Shown here one piece after another: positions 5,320 through 5,400 of a stretch of DNA of 5,400 bases (position 1 is the first letter of the stretch; each line of letters begins with the position of its first letter). The DNA is from Terrisporobacter mayombei (GTDB taxonomy: Bacteria; Bacillota; Clostridia; Peptostreptococcales; Peptostreptococcaceae). Both the position numbers and the translations under genes were made by a program. The stretch is taken from the NCBI RefSeq assembly GCF_014333445.1, contig NZ_JACRYU010000020.1, forward strand, positions 1 through 5,400, given 5' to 3'. Below the pieces are notes generated by a model, which saw only the letters and a list, made by a program, of their open reading frames with translations, searched no databases and was not told the DNA's origin.

Positions 5320-5400
<81 letters not shown>

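Overview
The window is low-GC DNA from a Firmicute, most likely a member of the Peptostreptococcaceae (Clostridioides, Romboutsia, Paraclostridium or Terrisporobacter type). The reasons are the AT-rich codon use, the clostridial 5S rRNA, strong AGGAGG ribosome binding sites, the start of 16S rRNA with a CTTCGG-capped hairpin in the first variable loop, and A-rich tandem rRNA promoters. From memory, C. difficile has the same order of an aspC-like gene, nrdD and nrdG in a region rich in rRNA operons. The 16S fragment is too short to name a genus.

Layout. Positions 1-66 are the end of an rRNA spacer, followed by a complete 5S rRNA (about 67-186) that closes one rRNA operon. A bidirectional terminator (228-259) separates it from a class I aminotransferase gene on the minus strand (261-1445). 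The aminotransferase and nrdD are divergent, with a 339-base AT-rich region (1446-1784) between them. It holds a minus-strand promoter for the aminotransferase, an inverted repeat (1576-1615), a possible plus-strand promoter followed by a terminator-like hairpin (1683-1712), and two tandem NrdR boxes (1721-1736 and 1753-1768) just before the nrdD ribosome binding site. nrdD (1785-4136, TTG start) and nrdG (4157-4696) form a two-gene operon for the oxygen-sensitive class III ribonucleotide reductase and its radical-SAM activase. A long hairpin (4702-4738) ends that operon.

Positions 4739-5319 have no protein gene. They hold a cluster of DnaA-box-like sequences (4778-4872), three similar tandem promoters (4927-4955, 5013-5041, 5095-5123) and a structured leader with a boxA-like element. 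This leads into the 5' end of a second rRNA operon (16S from about 5320, running off the window).

How it fits together. NrdD makes dNTPs anaerobically after NrdG installs its glycyl radical. The NrdR boxes imply repression of the operon when (d)ATP-loaded NrdR signals enough deoxynucleotides. The DnaA boxes beside an rRNA promoter, next to a dNTP-synthesis operon, are the least ordinary signal here. No convincing new protein system is present: all three protein genes belong to well-known families, so the interest is in the non-coding stretches.
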